From contig JAFLBL010000009.1 in assembly GCA_017303855.1 (NCBI GenBank), forward strand, positions 1-64,000: 64,000 bases of DNA, written 5' to 3'. Each line of letters opens with the position of its first letter. Positions within the stretch are counted from its first letter, which is position 1. Shown piece by piece: positions 7,830-17,593 of this stretch. This stretch comes from Chitinophagales bacterium. GTDB lineage: Bacteria > Bacteroidota > Bacteroidia > Chitinophagales > Chitinophagaceae. The notes beneath the pieces were generated by a model. The model was given only the letters and a program-made list of their open reading frames with translations. It was not told the origin of the DNA and made no database searches. The position numbers and the translations under genes were made by a program.

Positions 7830-9974
7830 TTAAGCATTGGCTTTACCTTTCACTTTGGCGATCACCTCTTCTGCGATATTGGTAGGTGCAGGAGAATAGT
7901 GGGAAAATTCCATAGTAGAGGAAGCACGGCCAGAACTCAGTGAACGGAGCTGGGTTACATATCCGAACATTTCGCTCAGCGGTACTTTTGCCTTGATTAC
8001 TTCTGCACCTGCACGGGTATCCATACCTTCAAGCATACCGCGGCGACGGTTAAGGTCACCTGTCACATCTCCCATGTACTGGGCAGGAGTGATTACTTCC
8101 ACTTTCATGATCGGTTCCAGCAGAACGGGTTTCGCTTTGCGGGCCGCTTCACGGAAACCTTGTTTGGCGCAAAGTTCGAAAGACATAGAGTCAGAGTCTA
8201 CCGCGTGGAAACTTCCGTCAAATACACGGATCTTCAGGTTGTCAACGGGATAGTTGGCCAATACACCATTGGTCATTGCCTGCTCGAAACCTTTCTGAAT
8301 GGCCGGTACAAATTCACGGGGGATGGAACCTCCAAACAGGTCATTCACAAACTGGTAATGTTTGTCAGGATTCTCTGTTTTCCATTCTGCATCCACGGGT
8401 CCGAGGCTGAACTGGATATCGGCGAATTTACCACGACCACCGGTTTGCTTCTTCAGCGTTTCGCGGTGTTCTACAGTAGCCTGGAAGGCTTCTTTATAGG
8501 CCACCTGCGGTGCACCCTGGTTAACTTCCACTTTAAATTCACGACGCATACGGTCAATGATGATTTCCAGGTGCAGTTCACCCATTCCCCGCAGGATGGT
8601 CTGTCCGGTCTCCTCATCTGTATTTACACGCAATGTGGGATCTTCTTCCACGAGTTTGGCAATGGCCATACCCATTTTATCCACGTCCGCCTGTGTCTTG
8701 GGCTCAACGGCTACAGCGATTACCGGCTCGGGAATAAACATATTCTCGAGGGTGATCGGGTGATTCTCATCACAAAGGGTATCCCCTGTTTTGATTTCCT
8801 TGAAACCAACCGCCGCTCCGATATCACCGGCTTCAATGAAGTCGATCGGATTCTGCTTATTGGCAAACATCTTCATAATCCGGCTGATCCGCTCTTTCTT
8901 TCCGCTTCTTACGTTCAGTACATAGGACCCTGCATCCAGATGTCCGGAATAACACCGGAAGAAAGCGAGACGACCTACAAACGGGTCAGTCATGATTTTA
9001 AACGCCAGTGCAGAGAATGGTGCTTTGGGATCCGCTTTACGGGTCTCAGGTTCACCACTATCCGGGTTTGTACCCACGGTATCCGGAATATCAACCGGTG
9101 AAGGCAGGTAACGGCAAACAGCATCCAATGCGGTTTGTACCCCTTTGTTCTTAAAGGAAGAACCACACATCATCGGAACGATGCTGAGGTCAACTGTGGC
9201 TTTACGGATAGCTTCATGCATTTCCTCTTCGGTGATACTGTTCGGATCATCAAAGAATTTTTCCATCAGTTTGTCATCATATTCGGCCACAGCCTCTACC
9301 AGGCTCGCTCTCCACTCCTGGGCTTCTTCCAGCATATCTGCAGGCACATCGATTTCGTCAAATGTCATGCCTTCTGTTTCCATATGCCAGATAATCCCTT
9401 TCATTTTGATCAGGTCAACCACCCCTTTGAAATCATCTTCAGCACCAATCGGCAGCTGCAGGGGAACGGCTTTTGAACCGAGCATTTCCTTAACCTGCTT
9501 CACCACCATCAGGAAGTCAGCACCGGCACGGTCCATTTTGTTAACGAAACCGATACGGGGAACACCATAACGGTTGGCCTGACGCCATACAGTTTCTGAC
9601 TGGGGCTCCACACCATCCACTGCAGAAAAAAGCGCAATCAGTCCGTCAAGTACACGCATGGAACGCTCAACCTCTACGGTAAAGTCCACGTGACCGGGCG
9701 TATCGATAATATTGAAAGAATATTTTTTTGTATCTGCAGTGGCTTTTCCCAAGACGGTCGGGAAGTTCCACTGGCAGCTAACGGCAGCCGATGTAATAGT
9801 GATACCTCTTTCCTTCTCCTGCTCCATCCAGTCTGTAGTAGCGGCTCCATCATGAACTTCACCAATCCGGTGAATCATACCTGTGTAACGGAGGATACGC
9901 TCCGTGGTAGTGGTTTTACCCGCGTCGATGTGAGCGGCGATACCAAAGTTTCTTTGAAATTTTAAATCGGCCAT
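7830..9974 (-). CDS. fusA: Elongation factor G
   Basis: Translational GTPase EF-G, 714 residues, which drives translocation and, with RRF, ribosome recycling. The P-loop [12 protein letters not shown] (about 14-25), DTPGHVDF and NKMD motifs are intact, followed by domains II-V ending in the [10 protein letters not shown] region. Codon use looks like that of a highly expressed gene. In many Bacteroidota fusA directly precedes rpsJ and follows rpsL-rpsG; here both sides differ. It has its own terminator at 7785, and an OmpA gene lies upstream. Confidence 0.98.
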   Translation of the reverse strand: MADLKFQRNFGIAAHIDAGKTTTTERILRYTGMIHRIGEVHDGAATTDWMEQEKERGITITSAAVSCQWNFPTVLGKATADTKKYSFNIIDTPGHVDFTVEVERSMRVLDGLIALFSAVDGVEPQSETVWRQANRYGVPRIGFVNKMDRAGADFLMVVKQVKEMLGSKAVPLQLPIGAEDDFKGVVDLIKMKGIIWHMETEGMTFDEIDVPADMLEEAQEWRASLVEAVAEYDDKLMEKFFDDPNSITEEEMHEAIRKATVDLSIVPMMCGSSFKNKGVQTALDAVCRYLPSPVDIPDTVGTNPDSGEPETRKADPKAPFSALAFKIMTDPFVGRLAFFRCYSGHLDAGSYVLNVRSGKKERISRIMKMFANKQNPIDFIEAGDIGAAVGFKEIKTGDTLCDENHPITLENMFIPEPVIAVAVEPKTQADVDKMGMAIAKLVEEDPTLRVNTDEETGQTILRGMGELHLEIIIDRMRREFKVEVNQGAPQVAYKEAFQATVEHRETLKKQTGGRGKFADIQFSLGPVDAEWKTENPDKHYQFVNDLFGGSIPREFVPAIQKGFEQAMTNGVLANYPVDNLKIRVFDGSFHAVDSDSMSFELCAKQGFREAARKAKPVLLEPIMKVEVITPAQYMGDVTGDLNRRRGMLEGMDTRAGAEVIKAKVPLSEMFGYVTQLRSLSSGRASSTMEFSHYSPAPTNIAEEVIAKVKGKANA

Positions 9975-10355
9975 GACTATTGATTTGTTGTTTTGTTTTT
10001 AGTTTTTATGAATTTGTATTCGGGTTATTTATTTTCCGCCGGCACAATCAGTACTGCTGGTAAACCTGAAACCGGCATTTTGATCAATGGAAAATCAGCT
10101 GCATACAAAGAAGTTCCCGGAACAGGAATAAACAGCTGATATGGTAGATTAGACTCTCATAGATTACCACTTGAAGAAAAACCCTGACACTGCATACCAA
10201 AACACTATAGCTTTTCCTAATGGCGGCGCAAAGGTAGAGGATTTTCCGGAATAAAAAAGACAGGGTTTTCTAGAAAACCGGCCGGGATTTGGATATGCTT
10301 TTTCCCCGGCAAACAAATTATATTTTATTACAATTTGTTTTTTCGGCAAAAAAAA
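9975..10355. other. Non-coding region upstream of fusA
   Basis: About 380 nt between the ompA-family terminator and the fusA ATG. I find no protein-like frame, tRNA or known riboswitch. rpsG and rpsL, the usual neighbours, are not here. The last 60 nt before fusA are A/T-rich. No perfect TAnnTTTG was found, so the fusA promoter is not located. Confidence 0.6.
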
Positions 10356-10377
10356 GGGCTGTACATATGTACAGCCC
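10356..10377 (-). terminator. Intrinsic terminator of the OmpA/TSP3 gene
   Basis: A perfect 22-nt palindrome built from the arm GGGCTGTACAT and its complement, followed on the minus strand by eight T residues. It lies 21 nt past the stop codon. The arm is shared with other terminators in the window. Confidence 0.85.
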
Positions 10378-10398
10378 GTAATTATAATCATTTGGTTC

Positions 10399-11733
10399 TT
10401 ACTTGTAGTAGCTGAGTGTAAGTTCGGAACGACGGTTCTGCTGACGACCGGCCGCCGTTTTATTATCGGCAACAGGTTTTGTTTCGCCATATCCGGTAGC
10501 GGTAATACGACCAGCATCCACACCTTTGGCAACAAGATATGCTTTCACGGCATCCGCACGGCTCTGACTCAGGGCCAGATTCTTTTCATCATTTCCTGTA
10601 TTGTCTGTGTGACCGTCAACATTCAGACTCATTGCCGGATTATCCTTCATGATCTGAGCCACTTCATTCAGTCCTTTATTTGACTTTGCCTGCAGTTTGG
10701 AACTGCCGGTCAGGAACAGAATATTTTTTGCCGCTGTGCTTACTTTCTGTTTAACCTCTTCAGTAATTACAGGGCATCCCTGATTCTCTTTCACTCCTTT
10801 TACAGTGGGGCATTTATCTTCTTCATCGTTGATACCGTCACCATCTCCATCCGGAACGGGGCAACCCTGGTAACGGGCCACACCGGCCAGTTTGGGGCAT
10901 TTATCTTCTTCGTCGTTGATACCATCTTTGTCAGTATCCGGAATCGGGCAACCTTTATAACGGGCCAGACCGGAAACAGTCGGACAATTATCCTCATCAT
11001 CAACTATACCATCTTTGTCAGTATCAGGTACCGGGCAGCCATTGTACTTGGCAACACCTTTCTGCATCGGGCATTTATCCAGACTGTCAATGATTCCATC
11101 ACCATCTGTATCAACCGGAGGCTTAGGCGCTTCAATTACCACGGGTTCTTTCTTTTTACCCATCCGGCCTGCTATACCAAAACTATGCTGAAAATGGTAG
11201 TTACCGGTCTCCGTAGTTACCGGTACACGATACGTTGAGTTTATATATAAATGAGCATCATCAAAAAAGTTCACTTTCAGTCCTAATCCGGCCGGTATAA
11301 AAGCACCATAATAAGACATGTATTTATGAAAGCCAACACCAGCGATTACATAGGGCTGTACCCAATATTTCTCTGTGGTCATTTTAAGATTAGCGGATAC
11401 ATTCCCTTCCAGCAACAGGTTGCTGTTAGTAAATGTTTTATTCGGCATGGGATATTTTATAAAGGAGGCTCCCAGTGTAGCCGCCACATCCACATGCTTT
11501 CTGACACCTTTGAAATATGTAACAGCAAGTCCGGGTGTCATTTCTTTTACTTTGGCAAAACGGTTACCACTGATTACTGATGTCAGGGATGTAGTTCTTA
11601 TCCTGTCAGCCGTCATAAAATCATTCAGGAAAAAGCTCACACCAATCGCTTTGGGCCTGATTTCATCATCCTGGGCCTTCACTGCAGGTACGAACAGATA
11701 CAATGCAATAATAGCAGCTATTATCTTCTTCAT
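10399..11733 (-). CDS. OmpA-family outer-membrane protein with thrombospondin type 3 repeats
   Basis: A 444-residue envelope protein. Residues 1-20 are a signal peptide (VPAVKAQD). About 25-190 look like an outer-membrane beta-barrel. About 205-330 hold four calcium-binding TSP3 repeats (DTDGDGIIDSLDKCP, DTDKDGIVDDEDNCP and similar), each with DxDxDG and a CP. About 335-444 are an OmpA peptidoglycan-binding domain (VDGHTDNTGNDEKN, SQSRADAVKAYL). Its likely role is linking the outer membrane to peptidoglycan. A TATTTTTG promoter lies upstream and a strong terminator downstream, so it appears monocistronic. Confidence 0.92.
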   Translation of the reverse strand: MKKIIAAIIALYLFVPAVKAQDDEIRPKAIGVSFFLNDFMTADRIRTTSLTSVISGNRFAKVKEMTPGLAVTYFKGVRKHVDVAATLGASFIKYPMPNKTFTNSNLLLEGNVSANLKMTTEKYWVQPYVIAGVGFHKYMSYYGAFIPAGLGLKVNFFDDAHLYINSTYRVPVTTETGNYHFQHSFGIAGRMGKKKEPVVIEAPKPPVDTDGDGIIDSLDKCPMQKGVAKYNGCPVPDTDKDGIVDDEDNCPTVSGLARYKGCPIPDTDKDGINDEEDKCPKLAGVARYQGCPVPDGDGDGINDEEDKCPTVKGVKENQGCPVITEEVKQKVSTAAKNILFLTGSSKLQAKSNKGLNEVAQIMKDNPAMSLNVDGHTDNTGNDEKNLALSQSRADAVKAYLVAKGVDAGRITATGYGETKPVADNKTAAGRQQNRRSELTLSYYK

Positions 11734-11760
11734 AAAGAGATAGTTTGGTTTTTATCCCGG

Positions 11761-11768
11761 CAAAAATA
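11761..11768 (-). promoter_or_regulatory. -7 promoter element for the OmpA/TSP3 gene
   Basis: TATTTTTG on the minus strand is a perfect TAnnTTTG. It lies 27 nt before the ATG at 11733, leaving a leader of about 20 nt. Confidence 0.65.
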
Positions 11769-11886
11769 ACGGGTATGTTTAATATCCTAAAATAAATTAT
11801 TTAGTTAATATTCACTGTTTTGGAAGCGTTTTTTTATACACAGGCGGCAAAGCCGGCGAACTCCGGATCGCAACACCCCAGGGTTC

Positions 11887-13572
11887 TTATTTACCCGCAA
11901 AATACCGCTGACGCAGAAATTTGTCCTCTCCATAAACATCATCGTGAAAGATTACCCTGCCTTTCTGACCCTCACAGGTAAAATAACGGATAAATACCGG
12001 CATTTTATTCCTTACCGGAATGGTCCTCTTCTGCTTATTTCTCAGCCAATACCGCACTGAATCTGTTTTTACGACACTTTTTCCTGCCTGTAAACTACTG
12101 TCTGTGCCTAAAATATACCAGGCCAGTTTATCCCATTCCTGCACCCGGACACAACCATGGCTCAGACTCCGCATCGCATTGGCAAATAGATAACGCTGAT
12201 TGGTGTCATGCAAATACACAGCATATTTGTTATCAAACATAAACTTCATGATACCCAACGCATTGGCATCCCCGCTTCCCTGAACCACCCGATAAGGCAT
12301 AGAACGGGAATACTTTGACCAGTCAACGGAATATGGATCTACCTCATTCCCTTCCTTGTCTACCAGGCTAAACCCCTTCCGGGCCAGATAACCCGGGTTT
12401 CTCTTAACAGCCGGCAGAATTTCTTTTTCAATTATGCTTTGCGGGGGAACCCATTGCGGATACGTGATGATAGAAGATATGGCACTGGTCAGCAAAGGAG
12501 TTCGCGTTTTTGGTTTTCCGCAAATTACTTTTGAGCTCATTTTCACTTCATTACCATCAACTACTTCTAAATAATTTGCAGATGTATTTACCCAAATATA
12601 GCGGACTGGCATTTTTGCCGGAAGTTGTTTGTACTTATCCAGGCTTATTGCAATCCGGGCAAACCGTTCATTATCGTCAGTATTCAGCATCCGGACTGTT
12701 CCTTCCCCCGCTTTCCCGTCAACTGTTATACCCCTTTTCTTTTGATATGTTTTAACAGCATTGGCCAGCTGCAATGAATCGACGGCAATACTATCCGTAA
12801 TTAATCCTTCTTCCGCCAGTCGTTTTTGCAAAAACTGATTAAACCGACGGCTGTCTTTTTCCGGATAGGGGATCTTTGTATACATTTTATAATCCGCCCT
12901 GTTCAGAAAATCCGGAATGGCGGCTTTAAGCAGATGATACCCTTTTGCCCCCGGTTCGAGTGACTGTAAAATGGCGGCTAATCCCCGTTTCTCCATTTCA
13001 GCCAGTTTCTCCAGATAAAAGGCATCCGGCAATACGGAGTCTTTACGCAAACTGATACTGTCCTGTGGCAAACGCCCCAGCTTAATATCTTTTACTACCC
13101 GGACAAAAGCGTCTGTTAACAATAGTTCCGCAACCGACCACCAACGGGCATCCATCCGGGCTTCTTTTGCGGCTGTATCCGCCCTGATCGTATCATACAC
13201 CAGGGCTAAAGCCCTGGCATGATAATCTTCAGGATACAATCCCCATAACCTCGCCTCTTTCACCATCCGGAACAAAGAATCGGCAAAAGGATGCCAGCTT
13301 TGCCCGTTACTCCAGAATGTTGCATTTGACTTTTCCTTGTAGAAGGCCGATGCAATTTCAGGCCGGAACAACCGTACCAGCGAATCACCGGTTCTTCCGC
13401 TGTCTGCCACCGCTTTCTCCAGTTGAAGACCGATTTGTGCGGTAATTTTTTCTTTCAGGACAGCCGGATTGGCCGCCATAGTATCTGTCTGTTGCCCGTT
13501 TCCTTTGCACGCAGACAGCAATACAGCAGCCAGCAGCAATGGCATGTAGGGGTACATTGTCTTTTTGTTCAT
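11887..13572 (-). CDS. L,D-transpeptidase lipoprotein (YcbB/LdtD-like)
   Basis: A 561-residue peptidoglycan cross-linking enzyme. The signal peptide ends in a lipobox (LLSAC), so it is probably a lipoprotein. A scaffold region is followed by a PG_binding_1-like segment (AVKTYQKKRGITVDGKAGEGTVRML). The YkuD domain then carries YLHDTNQRYLF and the catalytic SHGCVRV, with the cysteine at residue 474. The length and order match the large YcbB class, which makes 3-3 cross-links. There are no close co-directional neighbours, so it is probably transcribed alone. Confidence 0.9.
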   Translation of the reverse strand: MNKKTMYPYMPLLLAAVLLSACKGNGQQTDTMAANPAVLKEKITAQIGLQLEKAVADSGRTGDSLVRLFRPEIASAFYKEKSNATFWSNGQSWHPFADSLFRMVKEARLWGLYPEDYHARALALVYDTIRADTAAKEARMDARWWSVAELLLTDAFVRVVKDIKLGRLPQDSISLRKDSVLPDAFYLEKLAEMEKRGLAAILQSLEPGAKGYHLLKAAIPDFLNRADYKMYTKIPYPEKDSRRFNQFLQKRLAEEGLITDSIAVDSLQLANAVKTYQKKRGITVDGKAGEGTVRMLNTDDNERFARIAISLDKYKQLPAKMPVRYIWVNTSANYLEVVDGNEVKMSSKVICGKPKTRTPLLTSAISSIITYPQWVPPQSIIEKEILPAVKRNPGYLARKGFSLVDKEGNEVDPYSVDWSKYSRSMPYRVVQGSGDANALGIMKFMFDNKYAVYLHDTNQRYLFANAMRSLSHGCVRVQEWDKLAWYILGTDSSLQAGKSVVKTDSVRYWLRNKQKRTIPVRNKMPVFIRYFTCEGQKGRVIFHDDVYGEDKFLRQRYFAGK

Positions 13573-13803
13573 AATGGATGGTGGCAGTGCTGGTTTAATG
13601 GTTTACTTCCTTTACTACTGCCCGGGCCTGAAGTATGTACTACAAAATAAGCAATCGTTTCAACACTTTCAGAACAAGACGGCTGATTTTTTTCTGTGCT
13701 TTTTTCTCCGTTTATAAGTGTCCGGAATACGCATATTCACGTTGCGGGGTTGCGTAAATCCGCCTGTCTGCAGGTAAAAAATGATTGAAGTGGTTCTGTT
13801 ACT

Positions 13804-14103
13804 CTACAGTGGCTGTACATCAATTACCGCATCGGTATTGATAGTTCCGTATATATGGGGAAAGGTATCCTGGGTGGAGGGCGACCAGTCAAAGACAAAC
13901 GGACTGGTCAGCCTGTCTGTATCAATCACCAGTTTCAGGAGGTCGGTTTTACCGGCAAAATAACGTTCCAGCACACCCGATACCTGGTGATCCTGAGAAC
14001 AATGTATAAAGCCTTCTGCCTCCAGGGAAGGATGTGTATAAAAACCCTGTAATTGTGCGGACGCCCAGTCACCGGCAGTAGTAACATGATAAATCACTGG
14101 CAT
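13804..14103 (-). CDS. DUF952 family protein
   Basis: A 99-residue cytoplasmic protein of the DUF952 family. Family features are the start IYHVTTAGDW, the middle EGFIHCSQDHQV and the C-terminal FPHIYGTINTDAVIDV. Function unknown. Its ATG overlaps the aroC stop as TAATG, so translation is probably coupled to aroC. It is the last gene of the aromatic operon, though nothing in it points to that pathway. Confidence 0.85.
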   Translation of the reverse strand: MPVIYHVTTAGDWASAQLQGFYTHPSLEAEGFIHCSQDHQVSGVLERYFAGKTDLLKLVIDTDRLTSPFVFDWSPSTQDTFPHIYGTINTDAVIDVQPL

Positions 14104-15095
14104 TACAATACGTGTTTAATTCGTTGTTCAAGCAACATAAAATCGGCTAGTACAATTGCGGTAACGGCTTCCACAATCACGGGAGCCCGCAAGGCCACAC
14201 AAAGATCATGACGGCCTTTTACAGAAAAACGCTCCACAGCACCCGTTTCCCAATTAAGGCTCTGTTGTTCTTTTGGTGTTGACGAAGTTGGCTTAACTGC
14301 TATACGGAAAACCAGTTCATTCCCGTTACTGATTCCTCCTACAATACCACCTGCATGATTGCTGCGCGTTCTGCCATTCATATCTTCAATAGCATCATTA
14401 TGTTCACTTCCAAACATGGTTGCCGCTGCGAATCCGGCTCCAAACTCCACTCCTTTTACCGCGGGAATGGCAAATAAAAGATGTGCCAGTACTGATTCAA
14501 GTGAATCAAAATAGGGTTCTCCCAAACCAGCAGGTACACCGGTGACCCGGCATTCGATAATGCCCCCAACAGAATCTTTGGCATCTATCCCCTTCTGCAG
14601 TCCTTTTTCCAGGTCCTTCTCACCGGCGATCTCCGTAATCACAGACCGGATTAAAATTTCAGGCATCAGTTTTTTGGCAATGGCACCTGCAGCTACCAGT
14701 CCGGTCGTTAACCGGGCACTGAAATGACCACCGCCGCGGTAGTCCTCATAACCGCCGAATTTATGATGCGCCACCCAGTCGGCATGACCAGGCCTGGGAA
14801 TACTCCGTAATTTGTTGTAATCCTCACTACGTGTATTATTGTTTTCAAATAACAGGGTAACCGGAAAGCCGGTCGTATATCCGTTGAAGACCCCGCTTTT
14901 AAAAAAAGGAAAATCCGCTTCCTGACGGGGTGTGGCTCCTTTCTGTGTCCCCCCTTTCCTGCGATCAAGGTCTGCCAGCAAGTCTTCTGCCGCCAGTGGC
15001 AGCCCGGCCGGACAGCCGTCAATAGTTACCCCCACTGACTCACCATGTGATTCACCAAAAACGGAGACCCTGAATATCCGGCCAATTGTATTCAT
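14103..15095 (-). CDS. aroC: Chorismate synthase
   Basis: Converts 5-enolpyruvylshikimate-3-phosphate to chorismate with reduced FMN, the last shikimate step. 330 residues. The start NTIGRIFRVSVFGESHGESVGVTIDGCPAG is canonical, and RPGHADWVAHHKFG with the following YRGGGHFSAR motif is intact. It lies 63 nt after aroA in the aromatic operon. Confidence 0.97.
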   Translation of the reverse strand: MNTIGRIFRVSVFGESHGESVGVTIDGCPAGLPLAAEDLLADLDRRKGGTQKGATPRQEADFPFFKSGVFNGYTTGFPVTLLFENNNTRSEDYNKLRSIPRPGHADWVAHHKFGGYEDYRGGGHFSARLTTGLVAAGAIAKKLMPEILIRSVITEIAGEKDLEKGLQKGIDAKDSVGGIIECRVTGVPAGLGEPYFDSLESVLAHLLFAIPAVKGVEFGAGFAAATMFGSEHNDAIEDMNGRTRSNHAGGIVGGISNGNELVFRIAVKPTSSTPKEQQSLNWETGAVERFSVKGRHDLCVALRAPVIVEAVTAIVLADFMLLEQRIKHVL

Positions 15096-15158
15096 ATTGT
15101 TATCTTATAAAACTAATCAATCTTCCAATCATATCAAACCGGCAAGCGGACCTTACCG

Positions 15159-16457
15159 TTATAAAGTAAAAAACAGTCCTTTCATACCCGCACCAAGCGC
15201 TTCGATGTCGCGAAAAAAATCAGGATAAGATTTCTTAACTGCACCGGCTTCCTGAATCGCCACATCTCCATTCGCCTGTAATGCGGCTACCGCACATGCC
15301 ATGGCAATCCGGTGGTCATGTCTTGAATGAACGGTAGCCCCCTGTACACCATTACCACCATGGATCCGCATCAGCTCTCCGTCCAGTTCAATCCGGATTC
15401 CCATTTTCCCAAACTCTTCCTGCAGGGTTAAACCGCGGTTACTTTCTTTATGTGCCAGCCGGCTGACCCCTTGAATAGTACTCACCCCTTTACAATAGGC
15501 GGCCAGTGCTACCAGGGGAGGAAACAGATCCGGGCAATCTGTTGCATCGAAATTAAATGACTGCATGGGTGCCGGGTGCAGATGAATGCCTTTTGTATCG
15601 ATCGCGATACCGGCGTTGGCGGACATCAGTGCATCAAGAATGGCTTTATCTGCCTGCGCGGAACCGGGATCAAGGCCCCGTACAGATAACGGACCGGCAA
15701 TGGCACCTGCTACCAGCAGGAAGGCTCCTCCACTCCAGTCGCCTTCTACCGTATAATTTACAACAGATGCCGGTGCTGCCTGTCTTCCCTGTTCTTGTAC
15801 TGAATGGAAAACAAACGCGGCATAGTTCCGGTTATCCGGTACCGGTAGCCCGAATTTGCGCATTACATCCAGTGTCAGATCGATATATGGCCGGCTCTTC
15901 AGCTGATTTACACGGATTGTCACACCGGCGGCTCCCGCTGCTGAATAGGCCATCAGTAACCCTGTCAGAAACTGGGAACTCAGTGAACCGTCCACTACTA
16001 TATCAGCAGGGATTAACGGCCCTTTTAATTGCAAAGGCAGTTTTCCGTTTTGACTTTCTACGGAAACGCCGAGCAAAGGAAGTATTTCGTCAAAGAAATC
16101 CATTGGCCGGCTGATCAGGCTGCCGGAGCCGGTAATCCTGATCTCTTTATGACTGAGTGCGGCCAAGGGGGTAAACATCCGTATACTGAGCCCGCTTTCC
16201 CCGCAGTTTATTTCCTCTTTTTTCGGAGATACCCCTTTACTATGTATCAGCAACAATTCGCCACGGTCTTCAATCACTGCTCCCAGTCGCTCAATAATAT
16301 CCACCGCGGCTTTATCATCATTGCTATGCCCGGGATTATGAATCAGGGAATCCCCTTTATGCAGTAAGGCTGCCGCACAGGCGCGCTGCATCGAACTCTT
16401 GGAGGCTGGTGCCTGTATATGTCCGCCGAGGCGGGATGGATGAATTGTAACTATCAC
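15159..16457 (-). CDS. aroA: 3-phosphoshikimate 1-carboxyvinyltransferase (EPSP synthase)
   Basis: Joins shikimate-3-phosphate and PEP to give EPSP; 432 residues. Visible motifs are SKSSMQRACAAALL at the N-terminus, GESGLSIRMFTPLAAL, and RHDHRIAMACAVAAL near the C-terminus. The start codon is GTG at 16457, one base after the aroB stop, so the two genes are tightly coupled. The active-site region reads GESGLSIRMF where E. coli has GNAGTAMR. Confidence 0.95.
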   Translation of the reverse strand: MIVTIHPSRLGGHIQAPASKSSMQRACAAALLHKGDSLIHNPGHSNDDKAAVDIIERLGAVIEDRGELLLIHSKGVSPKKEEINCGESGLSIRMFTPLAALSHKEIRITGSGSLISRPMDFFDEILPLLGVSVESQNGKLPLQLKGPLIPADIVVDGSLSSQFLTGLLMAYSAAGAAGVTIRVNQLKSRPYIDLTLDVMRKFGLPVPDNRNYAAFVFHSVQEQGRQAAPASVVNYTVEGDWSGGAFLLVAGAIAGPLSVRGLDPGSAQADKAILDALMSANAGIAIDTKGIHLHPAPMQSFNFDATDCPDLFPPLVALAAYCKGVSTIQGVSRLAHKESNRGLTLQEEFGKMGIRIELDGELMRIHGGNGVQGATVHSRHDHRIAMACAVAALQANGDVAIQEAGAVKKSYPDFFRDIEALGAGMKGLFFTL

Positions 16458-16458
16458 T

Positions 16459-17478
16459 TTAAAAGGCTTGAATAATTTGTTCGAGTTGCTGCAATGAAAC
16501 CGGTTTCACCACCGCTTTCCCAATTTTTTCCAGTAATACATAATTCATATCGGTCCGCTCCCGCTTTTTATCCATTTTCAGGACCTTGAAAACCTTCTGC
16601 TTGTTAAAACTGGCATAAGTGGGCAGATTATATTTCTCCAGCAGATGTACTACCCGGTTGGTCTGCCTGAAGCCGGTCAGTTGCTCCGCCATATGACAGG
16701 CATAGGCCATCCCGATCGAGACAGCCTGCCCATGCAATAATTCGTATTGTGTTTCCAGTGCATGCCCAAGGGTATGTCCGAAATTAAGCAACCGGCGGTC
16801 TGCCTTTTCAAACTCATCTTTCCGCACCACCCGGATTTTGATCAGGGCGTTCCGCTTCACCAGTTCACCTATTTTTTTGGGCCGTTGCCGGAAACTGTTC
16901 AGGTTATTCTCTTCCAGCAGCGAAAACATGGCTGCGTCTTTGATACAGGCATGTTTGATTATTTCAGCAAACCCATTTTCCCATTCCTGTAATGGCAGCG
17001 TTTGCAGCAATACCATATCATGCAGGATAAAGGCGGGCTGACGGATTACCCCGACCATATTCTTGTACTCACCAACATCAATACCATTCTTTCCCCCAAT
17101 GGATGCATCCACCAGTCCGAGAATGGAAGTGGGAATAAAACCAAACCGGATACCCCGCATGTATACAGAAGCAATATATCCGGTAAGGTCCGTTATCACG
17201 CCACCGCCCACGCCTACCAATGTGGTTTTCCTGTCCGCTTCCATGTCAATCAGGGCTTCCACCACGGCATCCACTGTACTCTGCACCTTATACGATTCAC
17301 CGGCTTTCAGCACGATTGTATTCCAGCCGTTGAATGGTTTGGTATGAGCCTTATAGATGTTCTCATCCGTGATCAGTACCGTGGCTTTCGGATCTGTTAT
17401 CTTCCGGAGATGACTGAATCCCCCGGCAAAATAAAATTCGGTGGATGAAACTGAGAAGCTGAATATCTGTTTTTCCAT
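16459..17478 (-). CDS. aroB: 3-dehydroquinate synthase
   Basis: NAD- and metal-dependent cyclisation of DAHP to 3-dehydroquinate. 339 residues from the ATG at 17478. Motifs are GGGVITDLTGYIASVYMRGI (NAD-binding), DASIGGKNGIDVGEYKNMVG, and the metal-binding GHTLGHALE. An ATG four codons upstream (17490) lies inside a 7-nt repeat array at 17481-17508, so the inner start MEKQIFSFSV is preferred; the longer form remains possible. Confidence 0.93.
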   Translation of the reverse strand: MEKQIFSFSVSSTEFYFAGGFSHLRKITDPKATVLITDENIYKAHTKPFNGWNTIVLKAGESYKVQSTVDAVVEALIDMEADRKTTLVGVGGGVITDLTGYIASVYMRGIRFGFIPTSILGLVDASIGGKNGIDVGEYKNMVGVIRQPAFILHDMVLLQTLPLQEWENGFAEIIKHACIKDAAMFSLLEENNLNSFRQRPKKIGELVKRNALIKIRVVRKDEFEKADRRLLNFGHTLGHALETQYELLHGQAVSIGMAYACHMAEQLTGFRQTNRVVHLLEKYNLPTYASFNKQKVFKVLKMDKKRERTDMNYVLLEKIGKAVVKPVSLQQLEQIIQAF

Positions 17479-17480
17479 TT

Positions 17481-17508
17481 CTTTGAGCATTGAACATTAA
17501 ATGTTGAA
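17481..17508. repeat. Heptamer array between DAHP synthase gene and aroB
   Basis: Four contiguous 7-nt units on the plus strand: CTTTGAG, CATTGAA, CATTAAA, TGTTGAA. The same unit family (CATTGAA and CTTTGAG) appears in the pheA-aminotransferase gap at 20788. The array covers the outer candidate ATG of aroB. Confidence 0.65.
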
Positions 17509-17593
17509 TATGGCGCATTTCTTCACAAGAGAAATGTTCATTTTTCAACCTGCTTTTGCCGGCAGGCAGGAGCCCCTTTATAAATGTCCATTT

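Noticed and set aside
8160..9101. 313-residue open frame antisense to fusA
   Set aside because: Same reason: it is a shadow of a highly expressed gene, with no recognisable domain or start signal.
10164..10535. 123-residue frame overlapping the end of the OmpA/TSP3 gene
   Set aside because: It runs through the OmpA coding region in another frame and across the terminator at 10356, and its sequence is low in protein-like features.
10800..11100. DNA-level repeats inside the OmpA/TSP3 gene
   Set aside because: They are explained by the four TSP3 protein repeats in the coding sequence.
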